Origin: Bactericera cockerelli
Taxonomy: Eukaryota; Arthropoda; Insecta; Hemiptera; Triozidae
Length of the DNA: 64,000 nt
Assembly (NCBI GenBank): GCA_024516035.1
Contig: CM044963.1
Span: 23,753,049-23,817,048, forward strand
Direction of reading: 5' to 3'
The notes under the pieces were generated by a model, which did not search any database, was not told the DNA's origin, and worked only from the letters and a program-made list of their open reading frames with translations. Positions 1 through 10,287 of the stretch are shown piece after piece. A program made the position numbers and the translations under genes. Position 1 is the first letter of the stretch, and every line of letters starts with the position of its first letter.

Positions 1-98
1 ATTCATGCACTGGGTGGAATTCGAACCAACGGATCCCAACGCTATACTTGATGGATTACTAGACTAGCGCATGAAACACTTGACTACCTGTGCACTCT
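1..98 (-). mobile_element. SINE family C, tRNA-derived head, cut by window edge
   Basis: On the minus strand this is a tRNA-like head with the B-box-like GGTTCGAATTCCACCCAGTG near the window start. It matches the heads at 8899, 17253, 27150, 40074 and 53276. The rest of the element lies outside the window. Mismatches to the other copies indicate an old copy. Confidence 0.75.
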
Positions 99-146
99 TT
101 AAGAGTCCTTTTGTTGATAAAAACATGTATAATAATAATAATATTT

Positions 147-290
147 TATCATAATTGTGTTGATCACTTCCGTGATGTCAGTAACTATACTCAAACTCGC
201 TTTACAAAATCTTTGCTGAACTGGGGACTTGAACCACCGACCTCCAGGTTACGAGTCCGCCGCCTTACCGATCAAGCTACTGAGGTCGGT
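147..290 (-). mobile_element. SINE family A (Thr-tRNA-like head), near full length
   Basis: The minus strand reads CCGACCTCAGTAGCTTGATC, then an anticodon-arm-like CTTGTAA region, a B box GGTTCAAGTCC and the tail motif TATCACGAAAGTGATCAACA. At least thirteen copies or fragments occur in the window. The head resembles tRNA-Thr(TGT), so Pol III transcription is expected from family knowledge. The copy is flanked by AAT-rich DNA, as are most copies. Confidence 0.85.
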
Positions 291-362
291 GTAAATAATA
301 ATAATTAATATATTCACAGTTTAAACGGAGAGATATTTGAGTAATATCGTTACAAAGATACG

Positions 363-602
363 ATAGAGTTAAACCGATTCATGTTATTTAAAAAAAAAAA
401 AAAAATCAAAGATCTTTTGAATTGCATAAGTGCACTCAGCATCTTGAATTTATTCAAGACAGCTTAGACTGGGAATAATCTGATAGAATTAAATCAATTC
501 ATCTTATCAAAAAAACAAAAAACAATACTTTCTATTGGTGATAGAAAGTAAAATAAAAAACTTTTGAATTGCAAGTGCACTCAGCATCTTCAATGTATTC
601 AA
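363..602 (+). repeat. Degenerate direct duplication with a hairpin insert
   Basis: Two diverged copies share GATAGAGTTAAA and TTTTGAATTGCA...GTGCACTCAGCATCTT (about 363-455 and 481-602). The second copy carries an extra hairpin at 523-554, CAATACTTTCTAT...ATAGAAAGTAAAA. Its layout copies the ends of the Helentron-like elements at 6537 and 40169. No gene is visible in 300-938. Confidence 0.6.
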
Positions 603-937
603 AGTCAATGCAGTTCAATGCACTTGTTAATGAATGCACTTTTGAAAATGAATAAATCAATGACTTTTTGAAAAGGTTTGTTGAGACATAATCGCTGCAA
701 GGGGTCACATGCTCGCCCCTTTAATATTAAGCTTTACGAACTTTTGTCACACAAGAAGCTTATTTGTTTGGAAACAAATTATGTATTTTTTACTCTCGAA
801 AATTATGCACATGAGTAATGAGTTATTTATATTACGAACACATACATAGTTTTACCGGTTATGCACTTTTGTGTGAGATTATTTTTTGTCAGCAGTTGTG
901 GATGGAATTTAATAAGTTCATCCAAACAAATTCAGCA

Positions 938-1030
938 CAAGATTTTTATCTTTTGAAGGAGCGTATACCCTCATTATTAATTTGTTGAAGATGTTTATTT
1001 GTGAAATATAAATACATGGAAACTTAAAAA
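938..1030 (+). repeat. Family K retroelement 3' end
   Basis: The segment AGATTTTTATCTTTTGAAGG ... CATGGAAACTTAAAAAAA recurs at 17149 and 37607, each time ending at the same A-rich tail. This looks like the 5'-truncated 3' end of a LINE or SINE with a poly-A tail. No coding part is visible. Confidence 0.6.
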
Positions 1031-1059
1031 AAGAGGTTTTGTCTTACTTGCTAGTTGCA

Positions 1060-1193
1060 CCGACCTCAGTAGCTTGATCGATAAGGCGGCGGACTTGTAA
1101 CCTGGAGGTCTGTGGTTCAAGTCCCGGTTTCAGCGTAGATTTAGTAAAGCAAGTTTGAGTAGTTGTGATAACACGAAAGTAATTAATGAACAC
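1060..1193 (+). mobile_element. SINE family A, near full length
   Basis: Plus-strand copy running from CCGACCTCAGTAGCTTGATC through GGTTCAAGTCCCGGTTTCAG to AGTTGTGATAACACGAAAG. It is one of the best-preserved heads in the window and sits directly downstream of the family K tail. Confidence 0.87.
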
Positions 1194-1280
1194 TTTTTTA
1201 ATATTTTACTTGCTAGTAGCTATCCATGAAGGACTCTTTAGTCCTTCGACGGCAGTATACCTTTATGTATAATATAAAAA

Positions 1281-1340
1281 ATGGGACTTTCATAGTCCTA
1301 ATTCGGCAGTATAAATAAGGCGATATTATTTTTATACCTA
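1281..1340 (+). mobile_element. SINE family I tail fragment
   Basis: The piece ATGGGACTTTCATAGTCCTA followed by CGGCAGTATAAATAAGGCGA matches the tails at 28044-28100 and 38555-38605. Only the 3' end is present. Confidence 0.55.
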
Positions 1341-2151
1341 AATAAAGTCTCTTAATATTTATTAGGTAGGTATTTAACATGCTAACGGGATGAGCCCATG
1401 TTAATTGTTTGAAAATTATTACAAACAAAAGATTTTTAATAAGATATGACATAAATACTTAAAACAATACACATAATATATAAAAAGGATATATTTATAT
1501 AATTGTAAAAAAAGTGAACAAAAAATCTAAAATTAAAAGGATGTTTTTCAAATTAATTTTGTAATTTACATAAAATATGCATAGAGGTAGGTACTCTATG
1601 TGTAAATGACTGGAAATCTGATATATAAGTTATGTACATTATAATTTCATAATTTAAAGAAATTACCAATATATTTTCAATCATTTTCAGAATACCTTAC
1701 CAATAGGTATACCTATTGAAAAAAATCAAAACCAAATTGATCTGAAATTTTATATTCAGAATCATATATAAATAGTCAAACCACTTCAATCTTTGCATCT
1801 GTTCCTGAGTTATTGTCAACAACCGCCATTTTGACCAGAAATGACTGTTACCTGTTAAAAAGAGTCGGGGTTGACGGAATTTTGGATCAACAATAGCCCT
1901 AGATAGCTTCTTTGAAACTGTCCTAGAATTGGTAAGTCAAAATCTTTCTCCTTTAGGTATCTAAGAATCTAATACCAGAATCAATAAACCTTTTGGGTAA
2001 AAATAATAATAATACTCTTTTGTGGAAGACAACCATCAGGCGAGATTTGTTTACCATGTCAAGTTTGAGTTTGTTTACCATGTCAACCATCATAATTATG
2101 CATCATCTAGAATTATGTGATGATTTTCATTGAGTATGAGCTAGTAGGTAC
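1341..2151. other. AT-rich intergenic DNA, no gene seen
   Basis: Only short chance open frames occur here. There is no recognisable domain, RNA or long repeat apart from AT-rich stretches and a short direct repeat of AGTTTGTTTACCATGTCAA near 2050-2085. Confidence 0.5.
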
Positions 2152-2214
2152 CTACTTTTTGTCTAGGGGTGCTGCAGTTCCGCAGATCCTTACCACGGGC
2201 CGCGTCTGCCTGTG
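2152..2214 (-). mobile_element. hAT-like terminal fragment
   Basis: The sequence GGGGTGCTGCAGTTCCGCAG ... CCACGGGCCGCGTCTG ends in a motif whose reverse complement, CAGACGCGGCCCGTGG, resembles the CAGGCGCGGCTGGTGG start at 37376. GGGGTGCTGCAGTTCC also recurs at 37587. Imperfect CAG-type ends suggest a nonautonomous hAT-like element, but no target duplication could be paired. Confidence 0.4.
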
Positions 2215-2406
2215 GCTATATTTATAATCACTATAATAATACTTATTACTATCGTTACTATGATTCTCGAATTCTGACACAACAGATGATAACAAAGAAC
2301 AATGGCCCTCAAACACTGATAAAAAAACGTCAAAATATATATAAATTGTAAAAAAATATCCACGCACATAAAAATCACTCCCTACAACATGACGGTACTG
2401 TGCAGT

Positions 2407-2573
2407 AACTTTTTTTTTTTTTTTTTTCAAAATACTCGATCATAATTTATTTACATCAAAATTATATGTACAAAAGAGAATAAACATATTAAAAAATAAT
2501 GTAAAAACTTAAAAAAAAAAATGAGTTACTGTGATGCATGTAACCTCTAAGTATGAGGTTGTGCTGGCATCAC

Positions 2574-2609
<36 letters not shown>
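2407..2609. repeat. Poly-T and poly-A tracts
   Basis: Two long T homopolymers (about 2409-2427 and 2577-2609) flank an AT-rich segment. They could be the A tails of minus-strand retroposed copies, but no retroposon body is recognised between them. Confidence 0.5.
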
Positions 2610-2611
<2 letters not shown>

Positions 2612-2739
2612 GTAGTGATAAAAACTGTTGAATTATTATTAGTAATACAATCCATGAGTCTAATCTTTACAATACAATTATGTGGGTAGCATAGCATTGC
2701 TAAGAGCTGGATTATGAAACAGGATTAAATTAAGCTATA

Positions 2740-3084
2740 ATAATTCCGTGTCCGTGAGATAGGTATTGATACCTAAATCACGGTGGTGAGAGGATTATAT
2801 GGACGCCCAAATCCAATGTCTAGGCTCCTTTCATGTCCATTGATTCTATTTGGTTTTAACGTCCTGACTTGAGGTAGACAGGACGGTGGTTTTACCCTCC
2901 ATTCGCTGGGAATCGTACCAGCTACCCACATTAACCTCACCCAGCCTGGGTAGGGCCGGAATTGCCAGCCTCACATGTTCGGAGGGAACAGAATTTTCTG
3001 TGCGAAAAGTCTGCTCCAACCGGGAATCGAACTCAGGATCTCTGGACTACGGGCAGTAGTCACAACCGTTACGCCACGGAGCCT
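2740..3084 (-). mobile_element. SINE family B, tRNA-headed, full length
   Basis: The minus strand starts GCCTCCGTGGCGTAACGGTT, carries a B box GAGTTCGATTCCCGG, then a body with CAGGCTGGGTGAGGTTAATG and a tail ending near CACGGACACGGAATTATT. The nearly identical plus-strand copy at 25577-25922 defines both ends (about 345 bp). The central body is also found in the 5S-headed SINE H, so B and H are head-swapped relatives. Its trimmed form appears at 12012. Confidence 0.88.
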
Positions 3085-3164
3085 AACCTAAGCCAAACTG
3101 TCCCTCAAGTAGGAGTATGACACAGAACACTATAGCCTAATCCTGAAGCTCTAGTGCGTGTCCA

Positions 3165-3690
3165 CAACATGGACCCTGGCCTATACCCTACACCCTCGAC
3201 CTTGGTACCTACAGCTTGATATAGACGATTTTCGGAACTCCGTTGTGGCCGCTTACATTCAATGGAACCTATGTGTTTTAGGGCACTTCTCAGTAGGGTA
3301 CTTTTAGTAATAACATCACCCGCAACTACCTTCTTATCCTATGCCCCAACGTGGCGAGAGGCGAGACTGATTTTAGTTCAACAAGTGCACATAGGTTTTA
3401 CATATGAGATTCCTTCTGCTCTGTTTTGACGAAAAAATACAAATAAAAACGAGTAGGAACAAAAATTTTGTATGCTGACTTCTCTAGTGATTCAAGACTT
3501 ACACATAGGTGGTTCTTGTAGACAAAACTATTCATATGTCTACATAGAGTCCCGAAAATCATCTACATTTATATCAAGCTGTAGGCACCAGGGTCTGGGG
3601 TCGAGGGTATAGGTCAGGGGAGGGTTGTGGCCGCTTACATTCAATGGGTATAGGCCAGGGTCCTCGACTCCTCGTTGTGGCCGCTTACTT
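3165..3690. repeat. Family M inverted-repeat element
   Basis: CAGCTTGATATAGACGATTT at about 3211 is mirrored by a matching inverted segment at about 3546-3580. TTGTGGCCGCTTACATTCAA occurs on the same strand at 3243 and again near 3625-3690. A third, minus-strand copy lies at 36808-36965. This looks like a nonautonomous foldback or a rearranged tandem repeat of unknown class. Confidence 0.55.
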
Positions 3691-3711
3691 GGGAACCTCC
3701 ACTTTTTCTTA

Positions 3712-3866
3712 CTCATATTTCACTAACGGCTCATATCTTCCCACGAGGGATGAGAAGACTCTGGACACAGAATTTGCAGAGTAGAAAATGTTCCACCCCT
3801 CCGGGATTCGAACCCCGGGTCACCTGATTGCAAGCCTAGTGTGCTACCCACTCGGCCGTCTCTGAG
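3712..3866 (-). mobile_element. SINE family R, tRNA-derived, single copy
   Basis: The minus strand reads GACGGCCGAGTGGGTAGCAC (A-box-like), then GGGGTTCGAATCCCGGAGGG (B box), then an unrelated body ending near AAAAGTGGAGGTTCCC. No other full copy occurs in the window. It abuts the family J tail at 3867. Confidence 0.65.
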
Positions 3867-4041
3867 TTATTATTATTATACAACATTTTATTAAATATAA
3901 ATTAACATTATTACAATACAAATATTTCAACAATGAAAATACAATGAAAATGGAAAAGAATAGAAAATATATAAAAACATAATTACGTCCTAACTAAAGG
4001 GCAGGTGGAAGAGATTGCCATAGACATCTCCAACCCTTTAT
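3867..4041 (-). mobile_element. Family J LINE 3' end
   Basis: In minus orientation this is the conserved 3' end: GGTTGGAGATG..., the GTTAGGAC motif, a T-rich stretch, then the AAT repeat tail (seen here as ATTATTATTATA). The consensus GGTTGGGTGGAAGAGATTGC is clearer at 26066, 29913 and 63786. Only 3' ends are present, as expected for 5'-truncated LINE copies. Confidence 0.65.
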
Positions 4042-4829
4042 TAATCAATATATTCTATTTATTTATCTACATAAGTGTATACAATCAATTGAAACTATTC
4101 TATTGTGCAACCTTCACCTTTCTAGTGGTCTTATCCGTCCAAGATCAATCACACATATCCAATCAATAATTTATCAGTCATCAGTTAAGGAAACACATTC
4201 TCCTGATTTTCTACTGAAAAGAATTTATGACGCAATAAAGTTTTAATTAACTTTTTACAATGACTATGATAATATATATACCAATATAAATAGATACAGT
4301 ACATAGTATATTGCTACGTCCTATCTCCTCCTACATACATAATTTTATTATAGGTATTATATTATGCACAATTGTACATTGTACACAGAGATATTTTTAG
4401 AATTATTAGGTACCTCTGTACTTTGGCCTTTAAAGGTATTCGTCATCCAGGCGTAAAATGTTGTAGTGCCAAAACCATACAACCATCACGAGGAAGAGGT
4501 TGAACAATGCCAACCCCCAGTAGGTTTGCTACTATATCCTGGCTTGTAAGGGCTGGCTAGTCCGATATGAGTCCCTGGTTTTCTCCCTGTTCATCGTCCT
4601 CCAACCAAACTTATCTCTATCTAGACTACATTCCCCACTTGGTCTCCTACTATATCCTCTACACAAGTTCTAAATCTATATGAACGTTGACCCGCATTAT
4701 CGCATAAAAAATGATAAGAGATATAAAAAAGAAAAAAATAAAAATACATAGAACAATGCCAGTTTGATAAAAAAACAATTACCCAGAAGTGAACTGAGTG
4801 ACCCTTTGCTTACAGTGGGGTTCATGAAC
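4042..4829. other. AT-rich DNA with an RTE-like 3' fragment
   Basis: At about 4437-4560 is a fragment with CATCCAGGCGTAAAATGTTG and GGTTGAACAATGCCAACCCC. It matches the pieces at 12955-13065 and 50705-50740 and resembles widespread RTE-type LINE 3' ends (from memory). The rest of the stretch shows nothing recognisable. Confidence 0.45.
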
Positions 4830-4944
4830 AACCCCGCCCTTTAGTTAGGACAATTGTATTCGTTTTTTAATTTTTATAATAATTACTTGTACTGTACATA
4901 CCTATGTCTTTTTATATCTAATAAAGTGTTTAGTAATAATAATG
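4830..4944 (+). mobile_element. Family J LINE 3' end
   Basis: Contains CCCGCCCTTTAGTTAGGACA, then TACTGTACATACCTATGTCT and AATAAAGTGTTTAGTAATAA. This gives the distal half of the family, including a polyadenylation-like AATAAA and the AAT tail. Confidence 0.65.
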
Positions 4945-5130
4945 AATGGGGCAAAGTAAACGGTACCTTCTAGAGCTTGTACGAAATCAATATTGATCAC
5001 AGCAATTTTTGGGCCATACTATATGTCAAATAAAATCAATAATTTTTTAGGTGCTGACTGTTCTAAGTGCACCATCACAATGAGGTGTTCAGGTTACGGA
5101 ATCACCAGTATTATTATATTTAGTATTATA

Positions 5131-5245
5131 CAGTAGAACCTCGATATAACGAACCTCGATACAACGAAAAACTCTGTATAACGAACAAAAATCGTTTTCC
5201 CTTCCCTTGAGAATACCAAACCTCGATATACCTACCGAAAAATAA
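5131..5245 (+). mobile_element. pogo/Tigger-like terminal sequence
   Basis: Begins TA|CAGTAGAACCTCGATATAAC and repeats CGATACAACGAAAAACTC. CAGTAGAACCTCGATATAACG is characteristic of pogo/Tigger-type inverted terminal repeats (established knowledge). No transposase or matching second end is visible nearby. Confidence 0.5.
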
Positions 5246-5273
5246 TACAATATGTACAACGAATTATTTGAAC

Positions 5274-5395
5274 TCTGAGGTGCTGATTACCAATTTGATA
5301 TTGATTTTTAGCTATATGTTACCGTTGAGTCACCACTCACCAGTGGTGGAATTTGACTTATTTTCGAGTGATAAGGAAAGTTGTGTGGTGTCCCA
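5274..5395 (+). mobile_element. Solo right end of Helentron-like family 2
   Basis: GTGCTGATTACCAATTTGAT ... GATAAGGAAAGTTGTGTGGT matches the right end of the 40169-40840 element (TTGCTGATTACGAATTTGGC ... GATAAGGAAAGTCGTGTGAT). The hairpin-bearing left end is missing, so this is a truncated copy. Confidence 0.65.
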
Positions 5396-5823
5396 CCAAA
5401 TATTTTATAACGTGATACAAAATAAAAGTTTCTAGTATCTCTGGGTGAGGTCTACAGTTAGCGGAACCATCAGGATATTTGCTCTGACGGAAAGAAGAGT
5501 GAATCTCCTTATCATTTCTCAGAGTTATCACTACTTTCTCTTATCAGCTAGTGATAACAGCTCGAGCATGGTTCACAGACTGCATTCTGTGTTGTGCAAG
5601 TAAATGTACACAGGTCAGTTAGTCGTTTATAGTAAGTTAATAGTGAGAATCTGCTAAGGCTAAGAGGTTATGATTTTACCACGTATTAATTATAATTTGA
5701 TGATTAATTAATGATTAAATACCTATTCTGGCTGTATGGCAAATTCTCATGATAAGGAGAATAACCAATGCAGAAAAAAAAAATACCTAATATTCAAACT
5801 AAAAATTAAAACAAACTATAAAA

Positions 5824-6537
5824 ACACTGCCAATTATGGACACAATACTTCCTCGTGATTGTTTCACATTGTGTACACGTGCGAATTTTGAGTTTTTATA
5901 CTAAATTGCTTGTATCTCCAAAACGGCTGAACCGATTCTCTTCAAATTTGTTTTATATGGTAGAAAACCGTTTTTTCTACATTCTAGATTTTTCAAAAAA
6001 TTCTGTATCGGCAAGTCGTGGTCCTTATTTTTTGACTTTATTGTCTAAAATTTCGGATTTTCTTAAATATCAGAGTCAAATTAAAATTAATTAATAAGAA
6101 AATATAAAAAGCCTGTGTAAAACAATAATATGCATATACATATAAAATTTCATCAAAATCGGGTGTACCGTTCACGAGATATAAGCATTTAAGTAAAAAG
6201 TTAGTGGTCAGGCGCATGGTCTCTTTCACCCAGAGCCGCTAGTACGAATTCAATGAATTTAAAATGGGACTATCTACAGAATGTCTCCTAGATGTGTGCA
6301 AAATTTCATCAAAATCGGTCGAGTAGTTTCTGAGATTTGCGCGTTACAAGGAATCGTTTTAACAGACCGACAGACAGACCGACAGACCGACAGACGGACA
6401 CAAAACCAAATTTGCTCAGGAGGTTATGAAACGTCCAGAAATATGAAAAAAATTGAAATCGGAGCAAAAAAATATTTTTTTTTACAAAAACGAACACAAT
6501 ACTTCCGATTTCTAATATTAGAAATTTATCGGAAGTA
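5824..6537 (+). mobile_element. Helentron/DINE-like family 1, full-length copy
   Basis: One of three near-full copies (also 42908 and 60267). It runs from CACTGCCAATTATGGACACA to a terminal hairpin at about 6499-6536 (ACTTCCGATTTCTAATATTA...GGAAGT) followed by A's. Internally it has CTCCAAAACGGCTGAACCGA and a GACCGACAGACAGACC microsatellite. The short frames inside at 5855, 6038, 6281 and 6309 occur partly in other copies and look non-coding. The class is inferred from the terminal hairpin, subterminal ACTTCC repeats and a DINE-1-like internal phrase. Confidence 0.65.
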
Positions 6538-6612
6538 AAAAGAAACAAACAAAACAAACCAAAAAAAATTAAAATAAAAACATATGATATAGCGTTCAAC
6601 TTATTAATTACA

Positions 6613-6675
6613 CCGACCTCAGTAGCTAGAAGGCGGCGGATTTGTAACCTGGAGGTCGGTGGTTCAAGTCCCAAG
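6613..6675 (+). mobile_element. SINE family A head only
   Basis: CCGACCTCAGTAGCTAGAAG through GGAGGTCGGTGGTTCAAGTC, then sequence diverges. An internal deletion removes part of the D arm (GATCGAT), and the tail is missing. Confidence 0.75.
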
Positions 6676-6701
6676 TCTTTCTCCTTCTCTTGGTCTTTCT
6701 C

Positions 6702-6860
6702 CTTCACAAGCAGTTATTGTAACTTAGTCTGAGGGCTTTACCTACCTAGGAAGAATGGTACTGTCTTTCACAAGCAGTTATTGTAACTTAGGCTGAGAGC
6801 ATTACCTACCTAGGAAGAATGGTACTGTCCTTCACAAGCAGTTATTGTAACTTAGGCTGA
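6702..6860. repeat. 64-bp tandem repeat, about 2.5 units
   Basis: CTTCACAAGCAGTTATTGTA starts units at about 6702, 6766 and 6830. Each unit carries CCTACCTAGGAAGAATGGTA. Near identity between units indicates recent duplication. Confidence 0.8.
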
Positions 6861-7089
6861 TGGTATCTTGTCCTGGTGTGTTGAGTAGGTACTTCATAAA
6901 GTCACTAGAGTCACTGAAAGTGCTTGAAAACTTGAAAAACAGTTAGGACTTGGCACCGAGGACATTTAACTCTCTAAGGACATCATATTTTTAACGACTA
7001 AGATAATAGATCTGTCACCACTCTTCTTGAAGTAGGAAGTACTTCAAAGTCTTGGTTTTTTTTATAATCTTAACTGAAATCCGTTTGTG

Positions 7090-7119
7090 AAAGAGAGAGA
7101 GAGAAAGAGAGAGAGAGAG

Positions 7120-7159
<40 letters not shown>

Positions 7160-7191
7160 AGAAAGAGAAAGAGAGAGACAGAGAGAGAGAC

Positions 7192-7238
<47 letters not shown>

Positions 7239-7405
7239 GAAAAAGAAATAGAGAGAGAGAGAGATTTAGAAAAAGACAGAAAATGAAAGAAAGAGAGAGA
7301 GGGAGAGAATTAGAAAGACAAAGAACGAGAGATAGAGAGAGGCACAGAGATAGAGAGAGAGAGAGACAGAAAATGAAAGAGAGAGAAAGGCTAAGAGAAT
7401 CTTTC

Positions 7406-7480
<75 letters not shown>
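7090..7480. repeat. GA tract followed by TC tract
   Basis: About 310 bp of GA-rich, almost pure purine sequence (7090-7400) is followed by about 80 bp of TC repeat (7401-7480). Because GA and TC are complementary, the junction forms a long inverted repeat. The 111-residue frame across it (7283-7618) is a repeat artefact. Confidence 0.9.
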
Positions 7481-7481
<1 letters not shown>

Positions 7482-7789
7482 GAAGGATAGATCTCCTGAA
7501 GATTGTGCTGATTAATTATCCTGCTCACCGGAGCACGACAGATAAAGATAATTCAAGTTTTATTATTCACAAGATCTCACTACGCCAAGTTTGTGGCGAT
7601 TCAGGTAACGAACCATAAAAAAAAGCAAAAAACAAACAAAAATCGTGTTTAAAAAGTGATCATAGTAGGTATAGAAAAAAGATTTCGTGCCTATAAAATT
7701 CTTTTTTCTTTTTTCACTCTACCTTTTCCCAAAGTTGAGTTTGGCGTTGTTTTGACGAAGTCTTGTTTTCCACTTGTTTCTGTCTAGGG

Positions 7790-8040
7790 TCTAGGGCATC
7801 CTCTCTCTTCCAACCCTTCTCTCTCAAATCCTCCTCTACTCTATCTCCCTCTAAGTTTGGTCCTCCATCTTCCAACCCTTCTCTCTCAAATCCTCCTCTA
7901 CTGTATCTCTCCACCTGAGCTTGGACCTCCCTCTTCCAACCCTTCTCTCTCAAATCCTCCTCTACTTTATCTCTCCACCTAAACTTGGTCCTCCCTCTTC
8001 CAACCCTTCTCTCACAAATCTAACTCTACTGTATCTTTCT
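7790..8040. repeat. 63-bp pyrimidine-rich tandem repeat, about 4 units
   Basis: CCAACCCTTCTCTCTCAAAT recurs at 7810, 7872, 7936 and 7999 (spacing 62-64). A 26-nt poly-A follows at 8079. Open frames on both strands (7714-7953 and 7921-8139) come from the repeat. Confidence 0.85.
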
Positions 8041-8288
8041 TTTTTAAGCTTGAGCGGTGGCATTATCGTTGGATCTCAAAAAAAAAAAAAAAAAAAAAAA
8101 AAAATCGTGACAAGAATTTGGAAATATTCTGGTACCTGACGGTTGGCGGTTCTCTTGATCTCAAGACACTGGACAGCTGAACACTTCACACAAAAGCTGT
8201 CAGCTACGTGACATGATTATTAAAATTATGTAAATACATAGTTATGTCGTCTGAATGTCAGTTCTTGAACTATTTTAAAAGCGAAATT

Positions 8289-8537
8289 TAGCCAGCCAGC
8301 TTCGTCAGCACGATGAATGTACCAGTCCTCGTTCTATCACTGAAGTTAAGTAACGTCCAGCGAAGTAAGGACTTGGATGGGTAACCATTCATATTCGAAC
8401 TTTCGTGATGCTGGCTGTTCCTGGCCCCACTCAGGCTAAGTGAGGTTACTTTGAGAAGTTGGTTTGTGAGTTTTGGAGTGTAAAATCCCGTCGTGATATG
8501 ACCAATTGACCATGCAGTTGAAAGTGACATTGAACCC
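8289..8537 (+). mobile_element. SINE family H, 5S rRNA-derived head
   Basis: The first 115 bp follow a 5S rRNA gene, with CACTGAAGTTAAGTAACGTC and GACTTGGATGGGTAACCATT over the internal-promoter region. The body has CCCCACTCAGGCTAAGTGAG and a tail CGTCGTGATATGACC...GTTGAAAGTGAC. This is the SINE3 architecture of a 5S head on an unrelated body. The reverse frame (8288-8539) is a shadow. Confidence 0.88.
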
Positions 8538-8898
8538 AAATTTTTTTTTTTTTTTTTTTTACAAAAACGAATTAAATGAAAGCAGTCTTAGTGCAAAAAC
8601 TGTCCAATTACCCATTGTAACATAGCGCGGGAATGCAGCTAGTTGGCTGGGCACACTTTTTTTTCTTCTTTTCTTAGGCTAAATTTTCTATTTACATAGT
8701 TGCTTCGCAACGTTCGGAAAAAAAATGATGTTCTCGGTGATAAACCGGCTTTAGAGATGGCGTAGTGTTTTTCTATTGGTCACATGGTATTGCAGGCAAT
8801 AAATACCACGATGACTCACTGCTTTAGCCTGTAATCAGCACACGGAATCTCATTGATTGTTCCTGTGGCAAGGTGACTGTACATTATACATTTATACT

Positions 8899-9172
8899 GA
8901 GCACTCATAGTCAAGTGGTTAACGCGCTAGTCTGGTAATCCAGCTAGCGCAGGGATGCGTGGGTTCGAATCCCACCCAGTGCATGAATTTTTCCTCATTA
9001 ATTTGAGTTTTTGACTATACATAATAATAAGACTCTGAGTGTTAGGTGGTAGAAAATGCTTTGAGCATTAACCTCGCCTGGTGGTTGGTTACCTTCCAAT
9101 TCTTCTTCTTATTTTACTCTGTCTTATCCCGCTTTTTTTGTTACCTTCCACTAAAGAGTGTTATTATTATAT
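8899..9172 (+). mobile_element. SINE family C, full length with internal insertion
   Basis: The head TAGTCAAGTGGTTAACGCGC and B box GGGTTCGAATCCCACCCAGT are followed by AAGACTCTGAGTGTTAGGTG and GCATTAACCTCGCCTGGTGG. GTTACCTTCCA occurs twice, at about 9089 and 9140, around an extra T/C-rich segment of about 50 bp. The copy ends in GAGTGTTATTATTAT, the ATT tail typical of the family. Confidence 0.85.
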
Positions 9173-9411
9173 ACTGAGATTACTGAGAAATGGCAAGGTG
9201 TTATACACTATACACATACAGTATACGTACGATGTGCGACCTGTGAGGTGAACCTGTGGTTTTCATGAAAACTGAATCATCTGACTCAACACCTCAGTGC
9301 CACAGTCACGGTTGGAATGACGATTGCGCGTGACTTAATATTTTGCGTTCAAAAATTTTCATCCGTAAAAGTACCTACCTAGGTACGAGTATGTATATTT
9401 TGTAAGTTATC

Positions 9412-9530
9412 ATTGTTAATCACGATGTAATATCACAATTGCTCGAACTAAACTTTTGCTGAACTTGGGACTTAAACCCCCGACCTCCAGGTTCCCATTC
9501 CGTCGCCTTATCGATCCAGCTACTGAGGTC
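9412..9530 (-). mobile_element. SINE family A, diverged
   Basis: The minus strand gives a head starting GACCTCAGTAGCTGGATCGA, a region with altered anticodon arm, a B box GGTTTAAGTCCC and a TGTGATATTACATCGTGATT tail. It has more substitutions than the other copies. Confidence 0.75.
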
Positions 9531-9604
9531 CATCCTTATATTTATGCACATATATAAATATGGTACCTCATAATGTTGATGCTATTGAAGATAAATAATA
9601 AAGA

Positions 9605-9657
9605 CAAAAACGAACACAATACTTCCGATTTCTAATATTAGAAATTGTTCGGAAGTA
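9605..9657 (+). mobile_element. Solo 3' hairpin end of Helentron-like family 1
   Basis: CAAAAACGAACACAATACTT followed by the stem-loop CCGATTTCTAATATTAGAAA and CGGAAGTAGAA reproduces the last 53 bp of the 5824-6537 element. The body upstream is absent. Confidence 0.65.
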
Positions 9658-10146
9658 GAATTGGCATGTATTTTTGGAACTTCTGCCTACTGAAGAAAGT
9701 GAATGTCAATTATTAGTACAACTTCTCACTTTTCAGTTGTGCCTGATTGATTGCCTGATTAATGTCTTAAATACGGGCCTGAAACCACCTGATATACGTA
9801 AGAAAATACTAAACTATATTTATGAGTATTATATTTTATATCTGTATTGTTCCAGTAATAAAACCTGCCTGTATTACTGTGATGATGACTCATAGTTTAA
9901 TACCTATATTTATTTATACCAGCTATTATGTATGATGAATATTATGATCCTTGTACAATACATATGTCAGCGGAGGCAGCCGACTTACGTCTATAGGCAT
10001 GGCCCTATATTTTAATTTTGCTGATTTATCTGAATTTATCTAAGTTCGACGCCACCGATGTACCTAAGGTCTTACATAAAGTAGGTACATAATGTACTAT
10101 TGTGTATGTATTATAGAAATATTAGAGTATATTTTTTTTTTTTTTT
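9658..10146. other. AT-rich DNA, no gene seen
   Basis: A 73-residue frame at 9674-9895 has no recognisable domain and is low-complexity towards its end. A short GC-richer piece lies near 9965-10060. Nothing else is recognised. Confidence 0.4.
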
Positions 10147-10287
10147 ACTAATCATATTTGTATCACTTTCGTGATAATATCACAACTACTCAAACTCGCT
10201 TTACTAAATTCCCGCTGAAACCGGGACTTAAACCACCGACCTCCGTGTTACAAGTCCACCGCCTTATCGATCAAGATATTGAGATCT
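10147..10287 (-). mobile_element. SINE family A, full length
   Basis: The minus strand carries head, B box GGTTTAAGTCCCGG and tail AGTTGTGATATTATCACGAA. A T-rich run, equivalent to an A tail on the minus strand, lies upstream at 10132-10146. Confidence 0.83.

Noticed and set aside
7283..7618. 111-codon Arg/Glu then Ser/Leu-rich frame
   Set aside because: Created by the GA and TC simple repeats.
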